DNA from: Candidatus Aegiribacteria sp.
Lineage (GTDB): Bacteria; Fermentibacterota; Fermentibacteria; Fermentibacterales; JCC-6
Assembly: GCA_013138965.1 (NCBI GenBank)
Contig: WTBT01000066.1
Span: forward strand, 1 to 41,287
Length of the DNA: 41,287 nucleotides
Reading direction: 5' to 3'
The notes under the pieces are model-generated. The model ran no database searches, was not told the DNA's origin, and was given only the letters and a program-made list of their open reading frames with translations. The position numbers were made by a program, and so were the translations under genes. This document shows positions 7,495 to 16,440 of this stretch, piece by piece (position 1 is the stretch's first letter; the number at the start of each line of letters is the position of its first letter).

Positions 7495-8709
7495 ATGGAT
7501 GTGTTCAAAGCTGTCAAACTGACCGAGAGTGTATACTGGGTTGGAGTAATTGACTGGGCCATACGTGATTTCCATGGATACAGCACGACGAGAGGCACAA
7601 CCTACAATGCGTATCTTATTCTGTCAGAGAAGATCACCCTGATCGATACGGTGAAGAAACCCTTTTTCGAAGAGATGATGATGAGGATATCTTCGATAAT
7701 AGATCCCTCAAGAATAGAAATAATCGTAAGCAACCATTCCGAGATGGATCATACAGGATCGCTCCCCCAAACGATATCTGCGGTCAAGCCTGATAAAATA
7801 TACGCTTCACCTATGGGTTCAAAGGCGCTTTCCGCCCACTTCCACTGGGAAGAAGATCCGATAGAGGTTGTGAGGACCGGAGACAGTATAGACCTTGGAA
7901 ACATGAGAATTGAGTTCATTGAAACACGTATGCTGCACTGGCCTGACAGTATGGTATCCTACCTGCCTGAGGAGAAGATCCTTTTCAGCCAGGATGGCTT
8001 TGGAATGCATCTTGCGTCAACGGAAAGATTCGATGATGAACTTTCACTGAACATTCTTGAAGAGGAAGCCAGGAAATATTACGCCAACATCCTCATGCCG
8101 TTCTCTCCCCTGGTCACTGCTCTTCTTGGGAATTTTGAAAAGATGAAGCTTGAAATTGATCTTCTATGTCCTGACCATGGCCCGGTATGGAGGAGCAATA
8201 TCGACTGGATTCTTGGTAAATGGGGGGCCTGGGCTGAAAGCAAACCCCGCCCGAGGGCGGTTGTAGTTTACGATACCATGTGGAACAGCACCCGCGCGAT
8301 GGCCTTCGCCGTTATGGAAGGACTTACCAGAGAAGGCGTCAGCAGCATATTGATGCCGCTGAGGGCTTCTCAGATAAGCGATATTGCCGCCGAGGTACTC
8401 GAAGCATCCGCACTGATAGTAGGAAGCCCAACTATCAACGGAAGGATCTTCCCCTCCGTTGCTGAATGTATGAATTATCTGGGTGGCCTGAAACCTGGGA
8501 ATCTTGTTGGCGCCGCGTTCGGTTCCTACGGCTGGAGCGGTGAAGCGGTTAAGGAACTTAGCGGTCTGCTTGAACAGATGAAAGTAGAGCTTGTTTCGGA
8601 AGGACTTCGGGCAGTTTACGTACCTGATGAACAGGTGCTTGAGGAATCAGTGAATCTGGGACGGAGTGTGGGGCGGAGAATCATGGAAATCTGTGGAGGT
8701 GCGGAATAA
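7495..8709 (+). CDS. fprA: A-type flavo-diiron protein (oxygen or NO reductase)
   Basis: The 404-residue product has a metallo-beta-lactamase-like domain with all di-iron ligands: His81, Glu83, Asp85, His86, His148, Asp167 and His229. A flavodoxin domain (from about residue 255, [17 protein letters not shown]) binds FMN. The enzyme reduces oxygen to water, or nitric oxide to nitrous oxide, in the cytoplasm. GAGGAG lies five bases before ATG 7495; the nearby ATG at 7491 is out of frame. The next gene starts on its last stop base and encodes a flavin reductase-rubredoxin fusion, the expected electron donor, as in the Moorella Hrb/FprA pair. Confidence 0.96.
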   Translation: MDVFKAVKLTESVYWVGVIDWAIRDFHGYSTTRGTTYNAYLILSEKITLIDTVKKPFFEEMMMRISSIIDPSRIEIIVSNHSEMDHTGSLPQTISAVKPDKIYASPMGSKALSAHFHWEEDPIEVVRTGDSIDLGNMRIEFIETRMLHWPDSMVSYLPEEKILFSQDGFGMHLASTERFDDELSLNILEEEARKYYANILMPFSPLVTALLGNFEKMKLEIDLLCPDHGPVWRSNIDWILGKWGAWAESKPRPRAVVVYDTMWNSTRAMAFAVMEGLTREGVSSILMPLRASQISDIAAEVLEASALIVGSPTINGRIFPSVAECMNYLGGLKPGNLVGAAFGSYGWSGEAVKELSGLLEQMKVELVSEGLRAVYVPDEQVLEESVNLGRSVGRRIMEICGGAE

Positions 8710-9416
8710 TGGATATTACTCCACTGTTCACGATTACTTACGGCCTGTACGTTGTGGGATCCCGGTCGGGAGATAAGCTGAACGGTCAGATAGCGAATAC
8801 GGTGTTTCAGGTAACAGCCGATCCTGCAGTGGTCGCGGTCTCGATAAACAAAACTGAACTTACACATGAATTGATAAGCAAGACCGGAAAATGCTGCATC
8901 GGTGTGCTCAGCGAAAAGGCGGATATGACTTTCATCGGCAATTTCGGATTTAAAAGCGGAAGAGATGTAGATAAATTTGCCAGTGTACCGTTCAAGCTCG
9001 CTCCGTCAGGATGCCCGATGCCTGCAGAAAACATACTGGCATACATCGATCTTAATATATGCAAGAGTATTGACGTTGGTACGCACACCGTGTTCATAGG
9101 AGAGGTAACCGACTGCTCCATCACGGGTGAGGGTACTCCAATGTCATACTCGTATTACAGGGAAGTACTCTGCGGGAAAACACCACCGACCGCTCCATCC
9201 TACAGGTCTACGTCTCATCATGCGGAAAAAGAACAGGAACGAAAGGAAAAGAGCAGTATGAAGAAATACGTATGCAATATCTGCGGTTATGTCTATGACC
9301 CGCAAAAGGGTGATCCTGATGGCGGCATCGAACCTGGCACCGCTTTTGATGATATTCCGGATGGCTGGGTATGCCCTGTCTGCGGAGTAGGCAAGGATCA
9401 GTTCTCCGAAGAGTAA
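8709..9416 (+). CDS. hrb: Flavin reductase fused to rubredoxin (Hrb-type)
   Basis: Residues about 1-160 form an FMN-binding split-barrel flavin reductase domain ([21 protein letters not shown] at the start). A charged linker (about 168-182, rich in Glu and Lys) leads to a complete rubredoxin (184-235), with Cys189, Cys192, Cys222 and Cys225 and the GWVCPVCG loop. In acetogens and sulfate reducers such high-molecular-weight rubredoxins pass electrons from NAD(P)H to FprA. The one-base overlap with fprA (TAATG) makes the two a translational pair. Its rubredoxin domain could also serve superoxide reductase and rubrerythrin of the same operon; that is inference. Confidence 0.95.
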   Translation: MDITPLFTITYGLYVVGSRSGDKLNGQIANTVFQVTADPAVVAVSINKTELTHELISKTGKCCIGVLSEKADMTFIGNFGFKSGRDVDKFASVPFKLAPSGCPMPAENILAYIDLNICKSIDVGTHTVFIGEVTDCSITGEGTPMSYSYYREVLCGKTPPTAPSYRSTSHHAEKEQERKEKSSMKKYVCNICGYVYDPQKGDPDGGIEPGTAFDDIPDGWVCPVCGVGKDQFSEE

Positions 9417-9437
9417 AAAAGCTTTAAGAGGATCTAC

Positions 9438-9785
9438 TCACTGATAGTCTGAAGTGTATGGGGTTAACTTCTTTAACAGGTCTTTCAGGTCTCGGGTTGC
9501 TACAAGCCAGATTCTCTCGGTGAGGACTTCTCCGTAATCGTGGGCTATGATGTTGCGGAGGCCAATAACTGCCTGCCATGGGACAGATGAAACACCATTT
9601 CTGAAATCCTCCGAAAGCCGTCTGGACGCTTCGCCGATGACCAGCAGTTGTCGCTCCACAGCGTATCTGAGCATCTTGTTCGATGAGAAGTTTTCAAAGT
9701 CACAGTCTTCAATGAACAGCTCTATATCCCTTGCTGCGGAAATGATGTCGTAGAGAAGAGCTGCGTCTTTTTTCTCAGGAAGCAT
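9438..9785 (-). CDS. hepT: HepT-like ribonuclease toxin (DUF86)
   Basis: The frame could start at 9854, but the ATG at 9785 gives a family-sized protein of 115 residues and only an 11-base overlap with the antitoxin gene. It is an all-helical HEPN-domain protein with the catalytic motif Arg77-x4-His82-x-Tyr84 (RNIIAHDY). In characterised pairs HepT cleaves RNA until MntA adds AMP groups to the motif tyrosine. The toxin follows the antitoxin gene in the same orientation, the usual order of this system. All active-site residues are intact. Confidence 0.9.
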   Translation of the reverse strand: MLPEKKDAALLYDIISAARDIELFIEDCDFENFSSNKMLRYAVERQLLVIGEASRRLSEDFRNGVSSVPWQAVIGLRNIIAHDYGEVLTERIWLVATRDLKDLLKKLTPYTSDYQ

Positions 9786-10077
9786 ACAGAAGCACTCTTT
9801 CTTCCATGATATTTTTACGGCGGATTGGGTTTTCAATGGCGTCCTGTTCAACAAGATCGATTCCGGTGCCTGTTATGCCTTCAAGGTCGTATTTGATTTC
9901 AAGAAGATCCAGATAACTGATCTGAAGTCCCTTCTCAAACTCGATCAAAAGATCAATGTCGCTGAAGGGAGTAGCTTCTTCTCTGGCATAGGAACCGAAC
10001 AGATACATGACCTTGATGCCATGGGTGCGGCAGTAAATTCGCAGTTTCTCGGCGATTGAATCTGCAATTACCATCAT
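9775..10077 (-). CDS. mntA: MntA-like minimal nucleotidyltransferase antitoxin
   Basis: The 100-residue protein is a minimal nucleotidyltransferase fold with the signature Gly28-Ser29-x10-Asp40-x-Asp42 (GSYAREEATPFSDID). Members of this family use ATP to add AMP to the HepT toxin and silence it. GGAGG lies three bases before the first ATG and six before the second (10074), so the second may be the true start. It is read with hepT and follows the adenosine deaminase gene after 61 bases on the same strand, so the module may share that transcript. Confidence 0.9.
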   Translation of the reverse strand: MMVIADSIAEKLRIYCRTHGIKVMYLFGSYAREEATPFSDIDLLIEFEKGLQISYLDLLEIKYDLEGITGTGIDLVEQDAIENPIRRKNIMEERVLLYAS

Positions 10078-10138
10078 TAACCTCCACCGTAATATGCAGA
10101 AGGTTCAACTCATTGTCATTGAAAAACCGCCCTTTGGG

Positions 10139-11353
10139 CTACATGCTGTTCTGGAAATGTTCCTTTTCTATCTTCTCGAAATATTCCATGCATTGGCGAA
10201 CGTACTGCCTCTTTTCATCGTATCTTCCCGGGAAGAAGCTCCTCTTGAAACCGTAAACCAGAATATTCTTGAGGTCGTACCTTGTGAGATCAAAGGTGTT
10301 TACCGCCTTATACAGTTCTTCTGTAACAGTTGTATTGGATATGGTTCTGTTATCGGTGCAGATGGTTACTGACAGTTTCTTTTCCATCATTTTCCTGAAC
10401 GGATGGTTTGAAAGATCCCTGAAGGCGGGATTTGTCTGCTGATTTGAAGTAAGGCAGACTTCAATCGTTATTCTTCTGTCCGCTATGTAGCTGGCCAGCG
10501 TATCTACATATTTCTCAGGATCTTTGATATACATGGATTGTACCGCGGCCGGATCAAGAAGGGTTAGCCCGTGACCTATCCTCTCCGCGTAAAGATCGGT
10601 GATCGCCTGATAAATACTTTCCGGCCCGTACGCCTCACCTGCATGGACTGTTTTCCTGAGGAAATGCCCCTGGGCTTTCGTAAATGCTTCAAGGTGATTC
10701 AGCGCCGGCCAGCCTGCTTCTGAGCCGGCAAGGTCTAATCCAACCGCTGGAAGCCCCTCTTCCCACCTTGCTCTGGCAACTGCTTCCTCAAGCTCCAGTG
10801 ATGCCAGGGCGAACACCCTTTCCCTATCGATGAAATTGTGCATTTCAAAGAATTTTCTGTACCAGTCGGAAAATGCAGGTGTGAAGAATCTCATGGCGCA
10901 GGAGATGATTCCATAGTGAAAGGGAGGTTCAAGACCGTCGATCACTTCTCTGCGTTTATTGAATTCTTCCTTTGCGCGGCGAAGCCCGTCATTAACCGCC
11001 CGGATGCAGTCGATAATATCCATTTCTTCAGAAGCGTGAAGCTGGGGGGCGAATCTGACCTCTATGTATCTTACCCCCTCCTGCTGATTATCAACCGCGA
11101 CTTCGTAGCTGATCCGCTCGAGCTGCTCCCTGGTTTTCATGACTGCGGTTGTATAGGCAAAGCCGGTGAGGTATTCGTTCAAGTTCCTGTAACTACCTTT
11201 GAAAACAGTTTCCCGCAGACCCTCTTCAGTGTATGAGGGAAGCTCAACCCCGGATTCCCCGGCCAGTTCAATAAGGGTTGATATTCGAAGCGAACCGTCC
11301 AGATGGAGGTGAAGATCTGTCTTGGGAAGTTTTTTCAGAAATGCGTGATTCAT
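10139..11353 (-). CDS. add: Adenosine deaminase family protein
   Basis: The 404-residue TIM-barrel amidohydrolase has the zinc motif His15-x-His17 (DLHLHLDGSL), His237 and Glu240 in HAGE, His261 in RIGHG, and Asp334. Residue 335 is Asn where classical adenosine deaminase has a second Asp; this TDN form also occurs in other bacterial deaminases of the family. The reaction expected is adenosine to inosine plus ammonia, feeding purine salvage. It is about 50 residues longer than usual, mainly in the region 140-215. It lies 25 bases downstream of the outer-membrane barrel gene on the same strand. Substrates other than adenosine cannot be excluded. Confidence 0.88.
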   Translation of the reverse strand: MNHAFLKKLPKTDLHLHLDGSLRISTLIELAGESGVELPSYTEEGLRETVFKGSYRNLNEYLTGFAYTTAVMKTREQLERISYEVAVDNQQEGVRYIEVRFAPQLHASEEMDIIDCIRAVNDGLRRAKEEFNKRREVIDGLEPPFHYGIISCAMRFFTPAFSDWYRKFFEMHNFIDRERVFALASLELEEAVARARWEEGLPAVGLDLAGSEAGWPALNHLEAFTKAQGHFLRKTVHAGEAYGPESIYQAITDLYAERIGHGLTLLDPAAVQSMYIKDPEKYVDTLASYIADRRITIEVCLTSNQQTNPAFRDLSNHPFRKMMEKKLSVTICTDNRTISNTTVTEELYKAVNTFDLTRYDLKNILVYGFKRSFFPGRYDEKRQYVRQCMEYFEKIEKEHFQNSM

Positions 11354-11378
11354 TAATAGTACCTTTCATGAATGCTTG

Positions 11379-12419
11379 TCAGAAGAGCTCTCCGAGCCCC
11401 ATCTGTATACCAAGCCCCTCGGAGGATCTGGCAAAATCTACCCTGAGAGTTCCGCCGCCTGGTAGAGACATTCTTACCCCCACGCCTCCATCAAGGCGGA
11501 ATCGGTTCCACCGGCACTCATCCAGGTGATCCGCCACCTGGCCGGCATCCCCGAACAGTACCAGGGAGAAGTCTATTGTGTTATTTTCATCAATCGAGAA
11601 AGAGACTATCTTCTGCCTCAGTTCCACGTTACCAAGGAGAGTCCAGTTTCCTCCGAATCTTGCGTCATTGTATCCTCGGAGCCCGGAACCGCCTCCAAGG
11701 GAGGGTAGAAATGTAAATGGCGTTGAGACCGTTCCGATGTGTCTTTCAACCTTCATCCGGAACGCCGGGGTTGTTGAGTTGCCTATTGGTGTGAATACTG
11801 CCAGTGCGCACTCCGCGCTGGAATATGAAATATCGCTTCCGATCTGAATATCGTATCCTGCCGATACGTAACCGTTTATAAGAACCGGTAAGGACCAGTT
11901 CCCCCTGATGAATGGGCCAACTGTCCAGATTGAGCCGTATTCATCCGTTGGTGACTGACTCCAGAGTTGCTCATCGGATCTGTTGTATACAGTGGAATGT
12001 CTGCAGAGAAGGCCTCCTGTCATGACAAGACCCGACAGGGGACTGAAATCGTAGGAACCGGAGAAATCCTGTATTTCAGCATTGTAGTTTGCGTAAAGCT
12101 CGTTATCCCCTCCGTTTCCCCAGCCGAAGAATTTGTCCTTCTTCCTTACTCTATAACTTGCGCTAAGGGTCACGAAACCACTGCCTGCGGGAAACAGAAG
12201 CTTTGGCTCGGCGGACATGCTTCCATCTGTGTACACGAAAGTCATTGCGCTGAAACCAAAGGGTTTGAAAGGAGGTATCATGTTATTGCTGACTACACCT
12301 CCTATGAGTACACCGGAGTTTGAACTGTAACTGAGTAACGGAAACACCTTCCATGCGTGAAGGGGAAGGGCACAGAGCAGCGCAATCAGGATTATTATGG
12401 TCTTTGTTCTGAATATCAT
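11379..12419 (-). CDS. Omp85/BamA-type outer-membrane beta-barrel protein without POTRA domains
   Basis: The ATG at 12419 is preferred over 12461 because GGAG lies just upstream and a signal peptide (IIILIALLCALPLHA) follows at once. The mature part alternates like a barrel and contains the D15/Omp85 signature near the end: GLRGYNDARFGGN, then NVELRQK, FGDAGQV and a last strand ending in Phe (GLGELF). About 346 residues leave no room for POTRA repeats, so it is unlike true BamA. It belongs to the small surface-antigen group, whose function is mostly unknown. Phe at the C-terminus fits recognition by the BAM machine. It heads the minus-strand group with add, mntA and hepT. Confidence 0.85.
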   Translation of the reverse strand: MIFRTKTIIILIALLCALPLHAWKVFPLLSYSSNSGVLIGGVVSNNMIPPFKPFGFSAMTFVYTDGSMSAEPKLLFPAGSGFVTLSASYRVRKKDKFFGWGNGGDNELYANYNAEIQDFSGSYDFSPLSGLVMTGGLLCRHSTVYNRSDEQLWSQSPTDEYGSIWTVGPFIRGNWSLPVLINGYVSAGYDIQIGSDISYSSAECALAVFTPIGNSTTPAFRMKVERHIGTVSTPFTFLPSLGGGSGLRGYNDARFGGNWTLLGNVELRQKIVSFSIDENNTIDFSLVLFGDAGQVADHLDECRWNRFRLDGGVGVRMSLPGGGTLRVDFARSSEGLGIQMGLGELF

Positions 12420-12505
12420 GATCTCCATCCGGACTGAATAAAATGTATTGTGCCTGTTCACTTATGAATAATTATATTAAACCAAATATAGAAAGTGGAG
12501 GTCTC
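12420..12505. promoter_or_regulatory. AT-rich divergent promoter region for the polysaccharide operon
   Basis: Only 86 bases separate the divergent starts of the outer-membrane protein and the first polysaccharide gene. The strongly AT-rich part (12465-12495) includes TTATAT, which could be a -10 box for the rightward operon, with TTGTGC about 18 bases upstream. No palindromic operator is obvious. The next 18 kb has no comparable gap, so this is the likely main promoter of the cluster. Confidence 0.4.
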
Positions 12506-13213
12506 TTGAAAACACCTTTGATTGTTGTTCCCACCTACAACGAGGTTGAAAATATTAGAAACCTGATCCCGGTTCTCCTGGACCTGCCTGTAGAACCCGA
12601 TGTTCTTGTGGTAGATGATAACAGCCCTGATGGAACAGGAGATGTCGTACAGGAATTCGAATCAACCGGCAGGATACATCTTCTCAGCCGTCCGGCAAAG
12701 GCAGGTCTGGGACAGGCCTACATTGCCGGTTTCCAGTGGGCGCTGGAGAGAGACGAATTCGATCCGATCATCCAGATGGATGCTGACTTTTCGCACAAGC
12801 CTGAAAAGGTTGTAGAACTGGTTGATGCCCTTGAAGAATACGATCTTGCAATAGGTTCGCGATATTGCAGTGGTGTCAACGTGGTGAACTGGCCCCTGTC
12901 AAGGCTTCTTCTCTCCTGGTTCGCAAACAGGTATACAAAATTGATAACCGGATTGCCTGTGGAAGATGCCACCGGTGGATTCAAGGCATTCAGGAGAGAA
13001 ACTCTCAAGAAACTTGATCTCACCAAGATTAAATCTGACGGTTATTCGTTTCAGATTGAGGTTACTTACAAGCTTTACAATTCAGGCTGTTCGATAAAAG
13101 AAGTACCAATAATCTTTGTTGACAGGCATGCAGGCACCTCGAAAATGACTAGAAGCATCGTATGGGAAGCTGTATGGATGGTGTGGCACCTTCGTTTTCC
13201 ATGGCTGTTTTGA
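12506..13213 (+). CDS. DPM1-like family 2 glycosyltransferase (polyprenol-phosphate sugar synthase)
   Basis: The frame extends upstream to 12443, but TTG 12506 has GGAGG four bases before it and yields a start fitting the family (235 residues). Motifs are PTYNEVENI, VVDDNSPDGT, the metal-binding QMDADFSHKPE and GSRY, all hallmarks of dolichol-phosphate mannosyltransferase homologues. There is no C-terminal membrane domain, as in soluble Dpm1. The reaction would be transfer of mannose or another hexose from a nucleotide sugar to undecaprenyl phosphate on the inner face of the membrane. The lipid-linked sugar could be used by the polytopic protein at 16440. It is the first gene of the long surface-polysaccharide operon. 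Confidence 0.92.
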   Translation: MKTPLIVVPTYNEVENIRNLIPVLLDLPVEPDVLVVDDNSPDGTGDVVQEFESTGRIHLLSRPAKAGLGQAYIAGFQWALERDEFDPIIQMDADFSHKPEKVVELVDALEEYDLAIGSRYCSGVNVVNWPLSRLLLSWFANRYTKLITGLPVEDATGGFKAFRRETLKKLDLTKIKSDGYSFQIEVTYKLYNSGCSIKEVPIIFVDRHAGTSKMTRSIVWEAVWMVWHLRFPWLF

Positions 13214-13228
13214 GAGGTTTATACTGAT

Positions 13229-15475
13229 ATGATTGCATCATGCTTTGCTCTGACAATTATTGGCAGCATTTCCTTCAACTGGGGTTTTGAAACGTCCCAG
13301 TCCTACATTTTCTCAATTGTGCCGGACGATGACGGAACCATGTGGTGTGCGACTGTCGGCGGGATAATTCATTACGATCCGGAAAACGGCTGGCTGGACA
13401 ACCTTCTATATCCTGATCAGATGCCATGGATAAGCGCCATAGATATATGCTTGGATGATTCTCTTATGTGGGTCGCTACCGGAGGAGGCGGTTTAGCTCT
13501 CAGGCAGGAGGATAATACATGGAAGATTTTTTCTACTTATGAGGGTATTCCGGGTTCCGGATACGTCTTTTCTATTTATAACGATGGAGGATTTATCTGG
13601 GTCGGTAGCGATGGCGGACTATCGCGCGGGAATACCGATAGTTTCCTTCCCATAGATTCAGATCTCACAGGAGGAGCCTTCAAAGCCGGTAAGGTGACGG
13701 ATATTGCAGGTATCGGCAATACACTGTACCTGGCAACCGACAGGGGAGTGTATTCCTTTGATCTGAGTGGCAGTGTTTTCAATCCCGGATCCTGGACAAG
13801 TTACGAGGATTCAACACTGGCCCTCGGAATAGATAACATTTACATAGCATCCGCTGATTCCGTTTTCGGATATGGCTCCGGTGGAATCTCGCAGATGATG
13901 GGTGACAGCTGGGTACGGCTGCTGGACTATTCAGCCAGCACTGATTCGGTTGTAACCGGATTACTGGTTACTGAAGATGGTCTTATCGCTGCATGCAATA
14001 AAGTTCTGCTCTACAACAACGGAAGCTGGGAGCTTTACGGAACCGGGTATCCAGACGCGAGCTATGCATCGTGTCTCAGCGAAATTTCTGACAGAATCTG
14101 GTGCGGCTACGGCTCCTGGGCTGAGAGCTGCAAAGACACAGGTGACGGGCTTGGTTATCTTGATAATGGAACCTGGAAAAGCCTTCCAGTACCCGGTATG
14201 GGCACTACAAGCTGCTATCAGATGGCTCGGGATGAAGATAGAGTTTACATCGGCAGCCATCATTTAGGTCTTTTAGCGTGTTATCCTGATAGCGGCTGGA
14301 GAGCCTTCCACATGCTTACAGCCAACATGCCCCGTTCACTCAGAACCTACTCGGCAGCCAAATCGGGCTGTTCCGGGATATGGACCGGCAGCTACCACTG
14401 GGGTCTAACATGGATAGATGACAGGGGAACATATGCAATGGATGACGATACGGTAATAACCTATGTCTCGGATTCACTCTCAGGCATCTCCTCTGAAGTA
14501 GTCCAGATTGTTTCGCCCCTCCTGAATAACCAGGTCGTAATGCTGACATCGCAATGCGGAGCCCTGCTGGTCGCCCAGGAGGCTTTCTGGCAGACACCCG
14601 ATGAGCCCAGCGGCATCGTAGCGGTATCCGGTGAACCTGAGGATGGAAACCTTCAGTGGACTACCAGGATCGATAACGATGGCCTTGCGAACAAGAACAT
14701 ACAGATGCTGTTTCCCTGCGGAGACGACAGCCTATGGATAGCGTTTGCATCGGAAGGGGGCTGCCAGCTTCTTGTACATGGAGGAGATCCGATGGATAAA
14801 TCCTCGGATACATGGTACCCTGGATACGGTCAGGCATACAGCACCTCCTGGGGACTTCCCTCGAACCAGGTATTCTGCTTTGCAGGGAATGCTGATGGAG
14901 ATATTCTGGCCGGAACCGGAAACGGTATAAGCCGCTGGAATGGTGATCTGTTCGTTGACATCCCCGGAGTTTCCGGATCTGTAAAAGCCATGCAGGTGGA
15001 CAACAATGGAGTGATCTGGTGTATGACTGAATCTGCGATTTACAGTATTGACGGAGGGAATGTAACCGAATTCACCAGATCGAATTCAATATACATTTCA
15101 ACAAACAGAATGGAAAATGAATTCAGTTTCTTCAACCCTGAGGATGGAGCGGTGTATTTTTCATCACTCGTAGGCCTGTGGTCGGTCTTTTCGCAGCAGA
15201 ACCATGTGGAAAACCCGGATCTGCTCTTCTACCCGCAACCTTTCCTCCCAGCCGAGGAAGAACTGCGCATTGTATGGTCGGGGTTCGATGAACGGATTGA
15301 GGTAAAATTCTTTTCCCTGACGGGAGAATATCTGGGCCGTGTTCCCGCGGACAGCTGGGAAGATTGGACCTTTGACGGAACACTTGATGGGGCTTCTCTG
15401 GCCAGCGGCGTATATATCGTGCTTGTCGAGACGGAAGGCGATGTAATCAGAAGCAAAATAGCAGTAGTCAGATGA
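13229..15475 (+). CDS. Secreted two-component-regulator-type beta-propeller protein with C-terminal sorting-like domain (PorZ-like), copy 1
   Basis: The 748-residue product starts with a short signal-like hydrophobic stretch and consists mainly of repeated propeller blades (WCATVGGIIHYD, MWVATGGGGLAL, IWVGSDGGLSRG, LYLATDRGVYSFD and others). Blades of this kind are known from extracellular sensor propellers. The last about 85 residues form a FlgD/type-9-like beta-sandwich, from LLFYPQPF to ASGVYIVLVETEG and the terminal IAVVR. Two propellers plus a C-terminal sandwich is the architecture of PorZ, which binds anionic LPS in Porphyromonas. It is a paralogue of the gene at 23038. The gene sits inside a polysaccharide operon and overlaps the next gene by four bases. 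PorZ-like function is inference from architecture and context. Confidence 0.85.
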   Translation: MIASCFALTIIGSISFNWGFETSQSYIFSIVPDDDGTMWCATVGGIIHYDPENGWLDNLLYPDQMPWISAIDICLDDSLMWVATGGGGLALRQEDNTWKIFSTYEGIPGSGYVFSIYNDGGFIWVGSDGGLSRGNTDSFLPIDSDLTGGAFKAGKVTDIAGIGNTLYLATDRGVYSFDLSGSVFNPGSWTSYEDSTLALGIDNIYIASADSVFGYGSGGISQMMGDSWVRLLDYSASTDSVVTGLLVTEDGLIAACNKVLLYNNGSWELYGTGYPDASYASCLSEISDRIWCGYGSWAESCKDTGDGLGYLDNGTWKSLPVPGMGTTSCYQMARDEDRVYIGSHHLGLLACYPDSGWRAFHMLTANMPRSLRTYSAAKSGCSGIWTGSYHWGLTWIDDRGTYAMDDDTVITYVSDSLSGISSEVVQIVSPLLNNQVVMLTSQCGALLVAQEAFWQTPDEPSGIVAVSGEPEDGNLQWTTRIDNDGLANKNIQMLFPCGDDSLWIAFASEGGCQLLVHGGDPMDKSSDTWYPGYGQAYSTSWGLPSNQVFCFAGNADGDILAGTGNGISRWNGDLFVDIPGVSGSVKAMQVDNNGVIWCMTESAIYSIDGGNVTEFTRSNSIYISTNRMENEFSFFNPEDGAVYFSSLVGLWSVFSQQNHVENPDLLFYPQPFLPAEEELRIVWSGFDERIEVKFFSLTGEYLGRVPADSWEDWTFDGTLDGASLASGVYIVLVETEGDVIRSKIAVVR

Positions 15476-16440
15476 TGTCTATCAGACAGATGGAACCCGG
15501 TGACAGAAACGGATGGACGGATTTCATCCTCCGCTCAAACAATGGTACCGTTTTCCATTCACCCGATTTCCTGGATTATCACCCGGAAGGCAGATTCAGG
15601 AACCATCACCTTATCGTTGAAAGCAAAAATGGTATCGTATCCGTTATTCCGGGCGCGTTGGCTGAAAGGGAGGATGGGATATGGTTCAGATCCTATCCGG
15701 GAGCTTCCTATGGCGGCCCGGTATTCAACGATTCCCTCGGTCTGAGTAGAATCGAAAGAATAATAGACGAACTCATATCCTATTGCAGAACTCAGGGATT
15801 CCGGGGTATTGAAATGACTCCCCCTCCAGCAGTCTATTACCGCAGACCCCATAACTACCTGGAATTCTGCCTTGTAAAACGTGGATTTGAGTACAGTAAG
15901 AGGGAACTGACGGCAGTAATTGACCTAAGCAGGCTGGGAGAGGAACTCAAGCTGGGTTTTCGTTCATCTGCCCTCAGAGGCGTAAGGAAAGCAGTCAAGA
16001 GTGGTGTAACAGTTGAAGAAAACTCTGATTTTTCGCTTTTTTATCATGTACTGGAATCCAATCTCCAGCAACGTCATAATGTTAAGCCTACCCATACGCT
16101 TCCGGAGCTGCAGAGGCTCCGGAACCTTCTGGGGGAAGACCATATCAGGCAGTTCATTGCCACGTTGGATGGAGAGGTTCTTGCGGGAATGATTATGTTC
16201 CATTGTAATCCAAGGGTCACACTTGCTTTCTATATTTCTCATGACCAGGAGCACCAGGCACTCAGACCGGTCAATCTGGTCTACATGGAAGTCATAAGAT
16301 GGGCCAAGCAGATGGGGTATCACTATATGGATCTTGGTACGTTTACCCTTAACATGGATATAAACCACGGTCTCTGCAGGTTCAAGGAATCTTTCTCAGC
16401 GAGAGGCATTTTCAGAAACACACTGTTCGGAACCGTTTAG
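15472..16440 (+). CDS. FemAB-like GNAT-superfamily transferase
   Basis: The 322-residue protein resembles FemAB/BioF2-like acyltransferases with two tandem GNAT folds. The first half has the SNNGTVFHSPDFLDYHP motif near the N-terminus. The second half includes RHNVKPTHTLPELQRLRNL, an acceptor segment EVLAGMIMFHCNPRVTLAFYIS, and the ending MGYHYMDLGTF followed by FKESFSARG. Related enzymes add amino acids to peptidoglycan from aminoacyl-tRNA or acylate sugars and lie in exopolysaccharide loci. A role in decorating the glycan or linking it to peptidoglycan or protein is plausible. The ATG overlaps the propeller gene stop (ATGA). Substrate unknown. Confidence 0.8.
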   Translation: MMSIRQMEPGDRNGWTDFILRSNNGTVFHSPDFLDYHPEGRFRNHHLIVESKNGIVSVIPGALAEREDGIWFRSYPGASYGGPVFNDSLGLSRIERIIDELISYCRTQGFRGIEMTPPPAVYYRRPHNYLEFCLVKRGFEYSKRELTAVIDLSRLGEELKLGFRSSALRGVRKAVKSGVTVEENSDFSLFYHVLESNLQQRHNVKPTHTLPELQRLRNLLGEDHIRQFIATLDGEVLAGMIMFHCNPRVTLAFYISHDQEHQALRPVNLVYMEVIRWAKQMGYHYMDLGTFTLNMDINHGLCRFKESFSARGIFRNTLFGTV

